64,000 nucleotides of DNA from Locusta migratoria (GCA_026315105.1 CM048745.1:785087390-785151389), one strand, 5' to 3'; positions 1-12,780 are shown, numbered from the stretch's first letter. A program made the numbers and translations. The notes: generated from the sequence alone by a model not told the origin.

Positions 1-2431
1 AGTTCTACCATTGACAATATTTTTGTCAACAGAATAGTAAATTGCCTATCATACCATGATGCCCAAATTTTAATTCGAAAAAGTACTTGTTCTAAAACAA
101 ATTTTAAACATAAATATCAACTACTAAGAAAAGTTAATCCAGTTGCAATTGAGACCTTTATAAGTCTAATTAAGGAACAAGAATGGCAGGATGTTTATAG
201 TGCTGATAATGCAGATGATAAATATAATGCTTTTCTGAACACATTTCTCATGCCATGCTAGAACGCTCAAAACAGGGTACTTCCAATAACAGACAGCCAG
301 GATGGCTGACAAAAGGGGATAAGAGTATGTAGAACAAAGTGGGAATTGTATCAAAATGTTAGAAGCAGTCAGAATTAAATGTAGTAGCTTATTACAAACA
401 GTACTGTAAGGTTCTGAAAAATGTCATTAAGAATGCAAAAAGTATAGGTATGCAAAAAGATTAGCAAACTCTCGGGATAAAATTAAAACTATCTGGTCAG
501 TCGTGAAGGAAGTGTCTGGTCAGCAGCAGCAGGTAGAACATATAACGTCAGTGCATAGTAGAAATGATTCTGTTACTGAAAAGTTAGATATATGTGCAAT
601 ATTCAATAATCACTTTCTGAATACAGTAGGTGAACTAAACAAAACCCTAGTTTCTACAGGTAATCATATAACATTTTTAGAAATGCCTTTCCGAGGCTGT
701 TACCTGAAATGGTCCTTCATGATACTTCCATAGGTGAGATTGAGTCAATAATTAAATCACTAAAGACTAAGGACTTGTGGATATGATGGTGTATCTAGCA
801 GAATTTTAAAGTACTATTCTATATATGTTAGCCCAGTACTAAGACATATTTGTAACTTTTCCTTTCAGACTGATCAGTTTCCTGACAGATTAAAGTACTC
901 AGTAGTGAAACCACTTTATAAAAAAGGAGAAAGGGATAATGTAGACAACTATAGACCTATTTCTATGCCATTGGTTTTTTCTAAAGTTATGGAAAGGCTG
1001 TATATTCAAGATTAATTGATCATTTCAGTTCATATCATTTGTTGTCAAACGTACAGTTTGGTTTTAGAAGTGGTTTAACGACTGAAAATGCTGTATTTTC
1101 GTTTCTCTGTGAGGCACTTGATGGGTTAAATAAGAGGCTATGGACATTGGGCGTCTTCTTTGATGTAACAAAAGCGTATGATTGTGTTGATCACAAAATA
1201 TTGTTGCCGAATTTGGAACATTACGGAATACGAGAAGTAGCTCACAACTGGTTCACCTCTTACTTTAATAATAGACAACAGAAGGTAATTCTTCACAGTG
1301 TGAAAATAGCTATGACATACAATCGCAGTGGGGCACAATTAAGTGTGGGGTGCCCCAGGGGTCTGTTTTAGGACCGTTGCTGTTTCTTATTTATATAAAT
1401 GATATGCCTTCGAGTATAACAGGTGACTGTAAAATATTTTTGTTTGCTGATGATACCAGCTTGGTAGTGAAGGATGTTGCTCATAATGTTGACACAGTAT
1501 CAAATAATGCAGTTCAAGAGATACGTTCATGGCTTGTAGAAAACAAGTTCCTGTTAAATCACAGTAAAACTCAGTTTTTACAATTTCTAGCACATAATTT
1601 GACGAAAGCTGACATTTTGATTGCACATAATAGGCATATGATAACTGAGACTGAACAGTTCAAATTTCTATGTATTCAGATAGACAGTAATCTGTCATGG
1701 AAAGCCCATGTTCAGCATCTTGTTCCAAAACTAAATTCTGCTATATTTACCATTAGAACAATATCTGAAATAAGTGAATTTTCAACACGAAAAATAGTCT
1801 ATTACGCTTACTTTCACTCACTTCTGACGAATGGCATTATTTTTTGGCGTAACTCGCCTGATGCAAAAAGGATATTTCTGGCTCAAAAACTGGCGGTTCG
1901 AGTAATGTGTGCAGTAAGTTCACAAACGTCATGTTGACCCCTTTTCAATAGTCGGAATTTTCACACAGGCATCACAATACGTTTTTTCTTTAATGTCGTT
2001 TGTTGTTAATAATATCAGCTTATTCCCATGAGTTAGTAGCTTTCACTCTGTGAATACTAGACACAAGTCGAATCTACATTTGCATCGCACAACCTTGACA
2101 CTTATGCAGAAAGGTGTACAGTATTCTACAACATCCATTTTCAATAAGCTGCCACAAGAACTAAAGAATCTTAGCACTAACCCACACGCTCATTCATTTT
2201 ATTCTGTTGAGGAACTCCTATAAAAGTTAAACAATTAAGCTAATTCATTTTATTGGTTCTTTTTATTTTGTCTTAAGATTGTCATGTGCATAGGACTCCT
2301 TAAAAATTTTCTTTTACCATTCTTGTGTAAAAATTCATGTATTGACTTGTTCCATGACCATGGAATCTCACTCCTCAGTTGGGTTCTATGGAACAGAAAA
2401 CCATATTATTATTACTATTATTATTATTATA
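1..2431 (+). mobile_element. CR1-like non-LTR retrotransposon copy A, decayed, 5' part outside window
   Basis: The window opens inside the endonuclease domain of a LINE ORF2 and runs through reverse transcriptase to the 3' UTR. The same protein segments occur in the intact copy on the minus strand at 14821-17715, so the two are one family. The copy is dead: frameshifts and stops divide the frame (open pieces near 503-733, 1039-1371 and 1350-1937). The piece at 1350-1937 keeps the RT core (PQGSVLGPLL, then FADDTSLVV). Coding similarity stops near 2238; a 3' UTR shared with copy B follows and ends in an (ATT)n-type tail at about 2402-2431. The clade call rests on comparison with copy B. Confidence 0.9.
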
Positions 2432-2530
2432 CAGAAGACTCGGCTACAAAAAATGAAGGGAACGTTCGACAACACACAGCACAAAACAATAAAAATGCGT
2501 GTCAGTTCACACAAAACCCAGACAATACAA

Positions 2531-3040
2531 AACAGTAATCAAGCCAGAAATGTCATATGCAAGTGAGACTCTATCTCTCCATACGAAAAGTAACGTGGAA
2601 AACATACTGAAGGCAACTCATGGCGAAATTCTCAGCCCAAAGTTGACATATGAGGGATCAGATTAAAACTTTAGAAAAACCACAGAGAAGATGTCAAACA
2701 TAGCAGCAGCTGTCAGAAAAAGAAGGTTGAAGTTCTTTGGGTACATCATCAGCCTATCACCATCACGACTAACCAAGAGAATTCTAACTTACATACAAGG
2801 GTCAAATATATACTGCCATGAATCATACAAGTCAAACTGGACATAGAAGCAGCAAAAATCGATCCAATAGAAATTGAAGACTGAAATGCATATGAAGACA
2901 AGATACACAAGTGGACAAGTGGAATGTGAGGTCAGACGATGAAGTCTCGAGGAAACCAGGTATAAAATGAGTGGACTGAAGATAGAAAGAGACTCCACAC
3001 AGAAAAAAATGATAGTTATTGAAACAGGCAGAACAGCTAC
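2531..3040 (+). pseudogene. fragment of a non-LTR reverse transcriptase C-terminus
   Basis: Conceptual reading of the plus strand gives a broken frame with motifs typical of LINE RT C-terminal tails: a YASETLSLHTKS-like stretch near 2550, then KRRLKFFGYIISLSPSRLTK near 2720-2780. Stops interrupt it at several points. It directly follows the tail of LINE copy A but is not part of that family, so it is an older or separate insertion. The exact clade cannot be set from this fragment. Confidence 0.4.
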
Positions 3041-3765
3041 ACACCAAATGTGATCCTTATTTTTTTTATTTTTGCGTCGTTATCGTAATATGACATAGCG
3101 GTGCTGGTGATGTGAACATGAGCAAACACGTAATAGTGACATATTTGATATCAAATCTCACCTTTCTACTATCGCATGTAACTTTCAGAGCAGAATTCTA
3201 CACATCCATGTTACTATAAAGAGACACAGAACGCTAATATGTACATTGTCCATGGTTGATCTTATTACACACCTGTTCTTCTGAAGTTTTGTTACTGTGA
3301 TCTTATTGATTTTTAATAATAAGAAGCAGTGTTACTGTAAAGTTGCATTTCTTTCCAGATTATCTCTCGTGGACATCAATCTTTATCTTCAGTTGGACAT
3401 TGGGGCTGATAATGTTACTCATTTTGCAGTAATTGAGTGCATCACATTAGACTACAACGTTGGTAATGTTGCGGTAAGTGTCCAATACGAAATAGTTTTA
3501 GAAACTAGGTCTCTATTTTCATGGAAGCGACATTATTTGGAGAGTTTCATTACCTCTATGTGGCTTACTCAGAAAGTTTGTTTACAACTCTCCCCGCCTC
3601 TCCCGTTCCACAGTGCGCATGAGCTACGTTAATTTTTCCAACCATGAGAGATATAGATAAAAAATTCTGCACTCCCCTTTAATAATCTGAACGGCTATGA
3701 ACACACAAAATTTTTATGTTGTGCACATCGAAAGTTTTTTAATCTCCTTGCATTTTCAAAATATC

Positions 3766-4786
3766 CACAGGTGTACTGCCGGTCTATAGTGTCCAATGGG
3801 CACAATATTTCGGCGATCATACATGTCGCCATCATGAGGTGAACTGACGGACTGAGCTCCTGGAAACGCGCCGGCACGGAGATCCGCACGCTACGGTGGC
3901 TCGAAGTTAGTGATTTAAATACCCTCGGGTCGCGGAGCGACCCCTCCGTGGTCCGCGCCCCGCGCCGTGGTCGCTCAGTGGAACCGATAGCGACGGCGTC
4001 TGAGATGACGTCGATGTGAGGGCTCTGTCCGCTGTGGTCGTCACTATGTTACGTTTGCTAGATTTACTCTTAATTAACCCAATCGCTGCTTCCCAAGCTT
4101 TGCTAAGATTGTAGCCACAGTCACGGTTTATGAGGTCGTCACTAGTGCGAATTTCAATGGCCTTTCAGATGACGCAGTCCCAGTATCTCGACGACTGTAA
4201 TCCTAGTGCCTTCATACTCCATCGCGTGATTCTCCGACAAACAATGTTCAGCGACCGCCGACTTGCTCGGATACATCAATCGTGTGTGCCTCTGGTGTTC
4301 AACGCATCGATCCTCGACGGCATGCATCGTCTGTCCAATATATGACTTGCCACACTGACGCGGGATCTGGTACACGCCCGGCCTTCCTCAAACCGAGATC
4401 ATCTTTGGCGCTCCCCACCACATGCACCAACATTTATTCGGCGGACAAAAGACAGTTCCAACCTGGTGTTTCTTCAAAATGCGGGCGACTTTTCCTGAGA
4501 GTGCGGCGGTATATGGAATGAACGCAGTGCCTACCTGCACCCTCGTGTTTTCATCCGTTTCCACAGGTTGTGCTGTAATGAATCTTCCACTCTGAGTACC
4601 CATTTTTTCGGAATACAGTTCTCAGGTGTTCCAGTTCCTGGGGTAGACTGTGTCGAAGATAGTGCGCGCCCTATGTACTAAAGTTTTAAGTCTCCCATTC
4701 CTCTGTGAAGGGTGGTGACAGCTGTCTAAATAAAGATCAGTGTGCGTTTTCTTCCGATACACACCATGACGCAGGGTGCCCAGATG
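3766..4786 (-). pseudogene. Penelope-like element, inverted partial 3' copy
   Basis: On the minus strand this stretch encodes the C-terminal third of a Penelope-like protein: a GVYRKKTHTDLYL segment (near 4780-4740), a linker with LSGKVARILKKHQVGTVFCP (near 4500-4420), and a GIY-YIG endonuclease core (YQIPRQCGKSYIGQT, near 4370-4330) with a downstream SAVAEH block. Frames are broken. It is the reverse complement of the 3' half of the plus-strand copy that follows, including the noncoding end (3766-3893 matches 7025-7160 in reverse complement). The junction between the inverted and forward parts lies near 4786. Confidence 0.85.
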
Positions 4787-7160
4787 TTTGATGGTGTTAA
4801 CTGTGTAGCAGCCGATTCCGCCCATAAGAAGGCAACGATACGTCAAACAGCTAAGTTCTCACGCCTCCTTGACAAACCATCTCAGCAGGTTCCGCGCAAG
4901 ACTGTCATCAATCTGAGTGGCATTGAGTTGAGTGATGATGCGGTCTCGGTTTTGGAGAAAAGACTCAACTTTGCTCCTACCCCCAAGTTCACACCAGTCG
5001 CAGAAAATATTAGTGCTGTTGAACAGCGCGACTTCCGCCTGAATCAGCTGAGGAAATACGTCGTGAAACTTGTCGTGTGTTGACGAAATCCAAGCCCATG
5101 AAAGTCACTAGTAAAAGCCACTAGTAAAGAGAGGGCGGCCATTCGTGACCTGAAGAAGCGCACTGAAATTGTTGTCTTACCGGCTAACAAAGGCAATGCT
5201 ACGGTTGTTGTCTCCCATAAGGACTACACTGAAAAGATGCAGAACCGGCTAAATTACGATTCCAACCGGAAAATCAGAGTTAACCCCACAAGGAAGGTGG
5301 AGAACAAGACGAGGGCGCTTCTCAAGGATGCGGATTTACCGGAGGGTGTCGCCAAGAAACTGCTACCTCAAGGTCTGGTACCGCCAAGACTTTATGGACT
5401 CTCTAAGGTTCACAAAGATGGGGTGCCGTTACGCCCCATTGTCAGTAACATCAGAGCACCTACATATTTGTTGGCGAAATACTCGACGGGAATATTAACT
5501 CCTTATGTGGGTAAATGCCCTCATCACATTCCTAATTCCGTGGATTTTGTTAAACGCCTTAACAGCTTCAGGCTGGATGAGTCAGATATCATGGTTTTTT
5601 GACGTCGTTTCGTTGTTTACGAGGGTTCCCTTTCGAGAGTCACTAGATTTGATTGGTCAGAAGTTTGACGAGAAGACCACCGAACTTTTTAGGCATGTCT
5701 TGACCTCCAAGTATTTTCTTTTCAATGGCGAATACTACGAACAAACGGAGGGAGTCGCCATGGGTCGCCCACTCTCCCCTGTGGTCACAAATTTGTACAT
5801 GGAGAATTTCGAGGAGGAATCCCTGAATGGAAACCTACTTGCTTTTTCCGTTTCGTGGATGCCATTTTCGTCATCTGGCCACATGGTATGGATAAACTCC
5901 TTAACTTCCTTACACATCTGAACTCCATACACCCCAACATCAAATTCACTATGGAGACTGAAACGGATGGTAAATTGCCGTTCCTTGACGTCTTGGTCAA
6001 GAGAAGAGCTGATGGCACCCTGGGTCATGGTGTGTATCGGAAGACAACGCACACTGCTCTGTATTTACACGCAGACAGCTATCACCACCGTTCACAGAGG
6101 AATGGGGTACTTAAAACTACTACATAGGGCGCGCACTAACTCCGACGCAGAGAGTCTACCCCAGGAATTGGAACACCTTAGAACTGTATTCCGAAAAAAT
6201 GGGTACTCAGAGTGGCAGATTCAGCGGATTCTCCGCCCAAGCACTACAGCAGAACCTGTGGAAACGGATGAAAACACGAGGGAGGAGGTAGGCACTGCGT
6301 TCATTCCACAAACCGGCGCACTCTCGGGGAAGGTCGCCCGCATTTTGAAGAAACACCAGTTTGGAACTGTGTTTTGTCCGCCGAATACATGTTCGTGCAT
6401 GTGGTGGGGAGCGCCAAAGATGATCTCGGTTTGAGGAAGGCCGGCGTGTACCAGATTCCGTGTCAGTGTGGCAAGTCATATATTGGACAGACGTGCGTAC
6501 CGTCTAGGATCGATGCGTTGAACACCAGAGGCACACACGATTGATGTATCCGAGCAAGTCGGCGGTCGCTGAACATTGTTTGTCGGAGAATCACTCGATG
6601 GAGTATTAACGCACTAGGATTTTGGTACAGACGTCAAGATACTGGGACTGCGTCGTTAGAGAAGCCATTGAAATTCGCACAAGTGACGACCTCATAAACC
6701 GTGACTGTGGCTATAATATTAGCAAAGCTTGGGAACCAGCGATTGGGTCAATTAAGAGTAAATCTAGCAAACGTAACGCAGTGACGACCACGGTGGACAG
6801 AGCCCTCACATCGACGTCATGTCAGACGCCGTCGCAATCGGTTCCACTGCGCGACCGCGGCGCGGGGCGCGGACGACGGAGGGGTCGCTCTGCGGGCCGA
6901 GGATATTTGAATCACCCGCTACCGGGTTGAAGCCCTCTAGCAGCCCGTCGTAGCCCCTTCAGGATAAGGAATGAAAAGATTGTAAAAAAAAGGCTAGAAC
7001 CCAGTTCCCTTCGAACCGCCGTAGCGTACGGATCTCCGTGCCGGCGCGTTTCCAGGAGCTCAGTCCGTCAGTTCACCTCATGATGGCGACATGTATGATC
7101 GCCGAAATATTATGCCCGTTGGACACTGTAGACCGGCAGTACACCCGTGGATATTTTGAT
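4787..7160 (+). pseudogene. Penelope-like retroelement (RT plus GIY-YIG), decayed
   Basis: The plus strand carries the ordered parts of a Penelope-like protein: an N-terminal region (about 4787-5083), the RT region (LYGLSKVHKDGVPLRPIVSN near 5390; VAMGRPLSPVVTNLYMENF near 5755), a PFLDVLV segment (near 5980), and a GIY-YIG region (YQIPCQCGKSYIGQT near 6450) ending with a DDLINRDCGYN-type tail (near 6690). Penelope-like elements prime reverse transcription with the nick made by the GIY-YIG nuclease. At least four frame breaks are visible. The catalytic box, normally YVDD, reads FVDA at about 5851-5865, so the copy is inactive. The region after 6840 is GC-rich and noncoding. Confidence 0.88.
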
Positions 7161-7189
7161 TACAAATAGGCCGGCAGAAACTCAAGAAC

Positions 7190-8290
7190 CCTTGCATCTT
7201 CTTATATATAAAGCAAAATATCCGTATGTTCTTGTGTACGTATTGCATACAACTCTATAGTTTTGTTGCGATCTTTATTAAATTTTGCTCACTTGACCTT
7301 CAACCCAAGAGGCCGTTCGCCGTTGTTTCAGAATCACACACAACACATAGTTCAGGAGATATGATGACATAAACAATGAGATGCGCGAAAATGGATGCAT
7401 CACACGACACTTGCACATATTCCTCACCATGAGATAATAATTTTAGCAAAGGCACGAACCATATACGGCACATGTTTCAGGAGATATAACGTCATAAAGA
7501 ACAGGTGTCGCAAAAACTTCCATTTCACACTAAGACACTTTATTCGTACTTTGTATGCGAATGAGGGTACTTAACGAGTTGCAACAAACTTTTAACATAA
7601 TTTCAAACCTTTATTACACTCTTTCTTGCTGAAAGCTAAAGCAAAATAATGGAAGGAAACATGCTTCTCACTTACTACTTTTCGCTGTTCATGAAGAAAA
7701 ACTACGCCATTCGGTATGACGTTACAGTTTATAATTTCTACACTACAAATTGTACTCCCAGTAAATTTTACAGAGAGTATACATCCAAGCTGATGGCCTT
7801 TCAAAATTGTATCACACTACAACATGGAGTTCGTGAGATATAAGGGCTTAAAAAGTAACGTTTCTGGAAAGCTGCCCCATCCTGCATCAGGTTTTAATCT
7901 ATAACTTCTTTACTACTAATTGTATCGCAACAGATTTTACGGACATACAGCTCTCTTATACAAATGAATGTATAACTGCAAAATACAACATGTAATTCAA
8001 TAAAAGTGTGATCATATATAGTGAAATGGATAACAACCTGCCGCATCATACACCACGTTTAATCCATTTTATTATTTACTACTAACAAGGAACCGCACGA
8101 AACCGTGCTTGGAATAACAAGCAAAGATAAACAAAACAATGGTGTGCGTCATTTCCACACAAAACTCCGAACTTGTCTGCTAGCGCCACTAGATGGTGGC
8201 ATAGTGTAGCTGCACTAACAAGTGTTCCAGTTGCGTAAGTGATGTAGCTGCAGTACTATTTGTCTCTTGGAGTGTTCGCAAGCGAATTAC
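7190..8290. repeat. dispersed noncoding repeat (family A, copy 1) in AT-rich sequence
   Basis: No gene is visible. The part at about 7240-7560 resembles 11660-11950: both contain a 'ttttgctcacttgac'-like start followed by phrases such as 'ggagatatgatgacataaa'. The family is unclassified. The rest is AT-rich with no recognisable feature. Confidence 0.4.
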
Positions 8291-8344
8291 TGAGTAAACT
8301 GTGTATAGTGCAGTGATATCATCAAGGGAATTAATCCTACGCAT

Positions 8345-8730
8345 GTGGTACAAATATTAGGGACCAAGTTGCGACGTACTGAACACGAAAATGAAATCGG
8401 GGCCGAGGATATGGAATTCACGGATATATTGTTTAACGTAATAGTTCAGAAATATAATGGCGATGACACAGAAATCCACACAGTAAAGCTGGTAGATGTA
8501 CCGAATTTGAACCTGAACCTGAAGGTGGCTCTTCAAGCAGTACACGACATTCATCTACACATTAACAGGTACAGTCTATTTACAATGAGTACGAACTGTC
8601 GCCACCCAAAAGGACGAGGTCCAGTGTACTAAAAGATATTGACGAGAGCGTACTAGAGAACATTTATGAGGGCTATTGCAATCTTGGCTTCAATTCCCAT
8701 TGCAAACTAATGAAGCGCTGTAAGCGCAGC
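8345..8730 (+). other. broken ORF of unknown origin upstream of transposase remnant
   Basis: An open frame at 8345-8632 gives a 95-residue acidic sequence with no family I recognise. A second frame overlaps its end and continues as a Lys/Ser-rich stretch (SPPKRTRSSVLKDIDESVLE) to a stop near 8740, which suggests one frameshifted reading frame. It precedes the pogo-like transposase remnant and may be part of that element, but nothing in the sequence proves the link. Confidence 0.3.
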
Positions 8731-8759
8731 AAAAGTAAATAAAATTGCACATTAATTCT

Positions 8760-9049
8760 AAATTCTGTCCACAAAACGTGGATCCGTTGCTCGTTTCAGA
8801 GGAAGCAAACTGTCGCAATTACAAACTACAAAAGAGTATGTAATATCGTAATTGATGGTGCAAGGAAGTATGGATCAGTTCACTATTGGCATCTGCAGAT
8901 GTGGACACTAGAACGGGCTAAAGTGGTTGGCTTGATGAATTTCAAAGCGTCCATTTCCTTTATCGACCATATCAAGGCTGAATATGGCATTTCATCCAGG
9001 CATAGTATTACATTTGTCACACGTAAGAAAATAGAAGACGATAACATTA
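8760..9049 (+). pseudogene. pogo/Tigger-like transposase, N-terminal part (interrupted)
   Basis: The plus strand reads IVIDGARKYGSVHYWHLQMW, then LERAKVVGLMNFKASISFID and IKAEYGISSRHSITFVTRKK. This is the CENP-B/pogo type of helix-turn-helix DNA-binding region (aromatic-rich helix, then a sRxiTxfVTrK end). The frame is cut at a TA dinucleotide by the Tc1-like element at 9050-10212, and related coding sequence resumes after it. I infer one host transposase gene split by a later insertion. It is not functional. Confidence 0.55.
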
Positions 9050-10212
9050 TACACTCCTGGCCATTGTAATTGCTACACCACGAAGATGACGTGTTACAGA
9101 CGCGAAATTTATCCGACAGGAAGAAGATGCTGTGATATGCAAATGATTAGCTTTTAAGAGCATTCACACAAGCTGGCACCAGTGGCGACACCTACAACGT
9201 GCTGACATGAGGAAAGTTTCCAACCGATTTCTCTTACAGAAACAGCGGCTGACCGGCGTTGCCTGGTGAAATGTTGTTGTGATGCCTCGTGTAAGGAGGA
9301 AAAATGCGTACCATCACGTTTCCGACTTTGATAAAGGTCGGATTGTAGTCCATCGCGATTGTGGTTTATCGTATCGCGAAATTGCTGCTCGCGTTGGTCG
9401 CGATGCAATGACAGCGGAATATGGAATCGGTGGGTTCAGGAGGGCAACACGGAACGTCGTGCTGGATCCCAACGGCCTCGTATCACCAGCTGTCGAGATG
9501 ACAGGCATCTTATCCGCAAGGCTATAACGGATCGTGCAGCACGTCTCGATCCTTGAGTCAACAGATGGAGTCGTTTGCAAGACAACAACCATCTGCACGA
9601 ACAGCTCGAGGACGTTTGCAGCAGCATGGACTATCAGCTCGGAGACTGATGGTATGGGGTGGCATTGGTGACACGTCTCGGTCACCACTTTGAACAGTGT
9701 CCGTTACATTTCAGATTTGTTACGACCCGTAGCTCTACCCTTCATTCTATCCCTGCGAAACCGTACATTTCAGCAGGATAATACATGAACGCATGTTGCA
9801 GGTCCTGTACGGGCTTTTCTGGATACGGAAAATGTTCGTCTGCTACCCTGGCCAGCACATTCTGCAGCTCTCTCACCAATTGAAAACGTCTGGTCAACGA
9901 TGGCCGAGCAACTGGCTCGTCACAATACACCAGTCACTACTCTTGATGAACTATGGTATCGTGTTGAAGTTGTATGGGTATCTGTGCCTGTACACGCCAT
10001 CCAAGCTCTGTTTGACTCAATGCCCAGGCGTATCAAGGCCGTTATTACAGTGAGGGGTGGTTGTTCTGGGTACTTATTTCTCAGGATCTATGCACCCAAG
10101 TTTCGTGAAAATGTAATCACATATGAGATCTAGTATAATATATTTGACCAACGAATACCCTTTATCATCTGCATTTCTTCTTGGTGTAGCAATTTTAATG
10201 GCCAGTAGTTTA
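9050..10212 (+). mobile_element. Tc1-like (Tc1/mariner) DNA transposon, nested and defective
   Basis: Terminal inverted repeats of about 33 bp (9052-9086 and 10178-10210, outer part CACTCCTGGCC versus rc AACTACTGGCC) are bounded by TA on both sides, the expected target duplication for this superfamily. The element is about 1.16 kb, shorter than a usual Tc1 element, because of an internal deletion. It inserted into the older pogo-like transposase gene. Confidence 0.9.
9282..10133 (+). pseudogene. Tc1-like transposase, frameshifted and internally deleted
   Basis: The start is MPRVRRKNAYHHVSDFDKGR followed by a Tc1-type helix-turn-helix (CGLSYREIAARVGRD). A frameshift near 9410 moves the reading to another frame (WNRWVQEGNTERRAGSQRP, near 9425-9480). 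After about 9630 the sequence jumps to the C-terminal catalytic half: LMVWGGIGDTSRSPL, an FQQD remnant near 9770, then MAEQLARHNTPVTTLDELWY near 9900 and the C-terminal tail. The segment between the DNA-binding part and MVWGG is missing, so most of the first part of the DDE fold is gone. ATG at 9282 is the natural start. Confidence 0.85.
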
Positions 10213-11130
10213 CGTCAGAAGGCACTACAGTTGTGGAGGAAATGAACAGAGAAGAAAGGTAATGTTTGGAACAGTGACCAGAGTCATTTCCAGTATGAAA
10301 TGCATTCAGAATCAACAATTTCCTGCTGAGGAAAAAAAGCTACATGTAGTGTGTTGCAATCTGTCCATAGCTCTCCCCACAGCTACACAATTGATGTGGC
10401 TTTATCAAAGGCAGGCAGACTAGCAAACAAGTTTTAAATCTGTTTTCAGGAGACACAAGGCATTTTCGGTCCAATGTTTTAAAGAAAGGTGAAACAACCT
10501 GTCCAACAAACACTCCTGTGAGGCAAACAAAAGTGGAAAAATTACTAAAAAAAACACATTAAACGGTTTCTACCTTCGGTCTTTGGCGAACACGTGGCAA
10601 ATAAGATCCTATTTTTGTGTAATTCCTGGTCGGGTCATACAGATGCAAGTTTCCAAACAAAAATGAAGACCTTGTCAACGAAAACAACAAAATATTGCCA
10701 ACCCCTTGATGTTTACTTCTTTCCACAACATTAACTCTACGTATCACCAGGATTACTGGTTTTATAAGACTGAAAGTTGCCAAACCACATGTGAAGGTAC
10801 ATGATCGTTATTCCATCGTAAAACATCACTTTGTGATTTACAACCAATTTGCTGCACCTAAGTGTAAGCCTATGTTGCAATATGCTTGGCGAAAGTCAGG
10901 GTATGATATTGACATACCAACATAATCATTTGAAAATGTAATTAGTGTGGTTTCTGATATTGGAATGCATGCATGCGAAAGTGATGCGATATTTGATAAC
11001 GTGGCATTAATGAGGTGTGCATATTGTTCTCTCCCACTTTTAACCACTTCATGGAAATCCCCTCATCTGCACTTTCAGGTGTGCGGTACTGCTTTATATG
11101 TGTTTTGCACTATTATAAGTACTTTAAGCT
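10213..11130 (+). pseudogene. pogo/Tigger-like transposase, catalytic part (interrupted)
   Basis: After the Tc1-like insert the plus strand resumes a DDE transposase. The segment WNSDQSHFQYEMHSESTIS (near 10270-10325) contains the first catalytic Asp; HSYTIDVALSKAGRLASKF and a QETQGIFGPM block follow (near 10375-10480). LFLCNSWSGHTD (near 10610-10645) stands where this family has a DSW, so the second Asp is replaced by Asn. Then comes KTTKYCQPLDVYFF (near 10690-10725) and a Cys-rich tail (LMRCAYC near 11010). Several stops and frameshifts are present, so the copy is dead. Confidence 0.6.
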
Positions 11131-11369
11131 GATATTGAATCTGTAATGATGCACTGACGTCATTAAATTGCATATAATTTCATGCCTATAGTATTGATAT
11201 CTTGTTACTTTGTTTCTTTCTGTTAAAATGTTACTTGAGGTACAATGCAACGTTTTGCATGGAAATGACTGACATCACTTTCCTATTTATAGTTGCCTGT
11301 TATTTTAAACATGGTTTCATGTGGTTCCGATTAATAAATCACAGGCAAATCTATTAAATACAACGGAGT

Positions 11370-12780
11370 GCATTTGACATCTCCACGCTTCTCACACAGG
11401 CAACATTATGCCGCTTGTTCAGGGGTGGGCATACCATAGAATGTATTAACCTTAGATCCTGGACAAATAGCAAGAAATATCGTTTATAGGGAAGTTTTGA
11501 ATTAAATGAATGTATGAATGGTACATATTATTTGTATTTCGATTATTATTTTTGAAGAAGTACTAAGTCAAGGCTTGAGAAATGAATAAACACCGAGGCA
11601 AATCCGGGTTTTCAGCAAGCAGTGTTTTCGTATGTTTGTGTGGTCGTATTACACATCAATGTACAATTTTGTTCCTATATTGATAAAATTTTACTCGCTT
11701 GACTTTCAAACCAGTAGGACGGTCGATGTGGGTGAAAGGATCACTTACAGCACGTAGTTCATGAAATATGGCGTCATAAATAACGAAATACGTGAAAAAC
11801 TGCTGCAACATGTGACAATGTTGCACATATTCTAAACCGCTGGACTGATTACAATCAAATTTGGTGCACATATTCCTTACAGTCGAGTAACAATTGATCC
11901 ATGGTAACAACCATGCACGACACATAGTTCAGAAGATATGGTGCGCATTTGCGTGTCAAACGGTACTTTACCCATGGACCTTGAAACATCAAGTATTTTA
12001 TTTCGATCTTGATGACAATTTGCACATTTAACGTTCAGAGCAAGAGGAAGGCCATTGTCTACATAAAATTTCGTGGGTTGCATAGAGGAGCGTACTTTAC
12101 ATACAGACTTCGACAAAGCCCACAGTTTTGCTCCGATCTCTGATTCTCTCATGATTTAACATTGATAACTAAATGATTATAATATTAAATGATTAAATTT
12201 TTTATTTGTTTATCTTCGATGTCCTACCTAAACAACCCGAACAAACACATTTTTATCCGAGTAAAGAGAATACCTATCATTTACTTCCTCGTTTTACTAC
12301 AACCAACATTAAATTTTCGTATTTTATAGAGGAACATCGATACAGAATTAAACTACGGAGGGATACGTATCTAATACAGTACGAGCAGTACAGTAAGCAA
12401 GAGATCCTGGTTTCTAATCCCGGCCGCAGTAGAAATTTTAATTCAGCGCCTCTCTTTACGTTTAATTTTATGTGGCAACGATTAACAGTTAACTTTAACT
12501 TTCGATAAGTCTCCTAATAAGTAACACTTTAATGTTTAAGCGAACTTAACTAATTTAGTAGCAAACTAACAAACAAGGTAATGCTTCACAACTTCCAAAT
12601 ATGCATGTGAATTAGATATACTTCCTACAGTCCTTCGCTTATTCTCTCTCCCCCACACTTTCCACACCCACAACAACTGATTTTATATGTATAGATTATA
12701 AAAACCAATGAATAGTTGTGGGTTAGTCTTGATAAACATCAGAAATGGATTGAATGACTTCACTAATGTAGAGGCCCTCG
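11370..12780. repeat. AT-rich stretch with dispersed repeat family A (copy 2)
   Basis: No gene is visible. The block at about 11660-11950 is a diverged direct copy of 7240-7560. The remainder is AT-rich without a recognised feature. Confidence 0.4.

Noticed and set aside
7070..7120. Hammerhead ribozyme in the 3' end of the first Penelope-like element (also inverted near 3810-3845)
   Set aside because: The core reads CTCATGA, with the conserved G replaced by C, and no complementary stem I follows the GAAA block. Both copies share this, so it is at best a dead relic.
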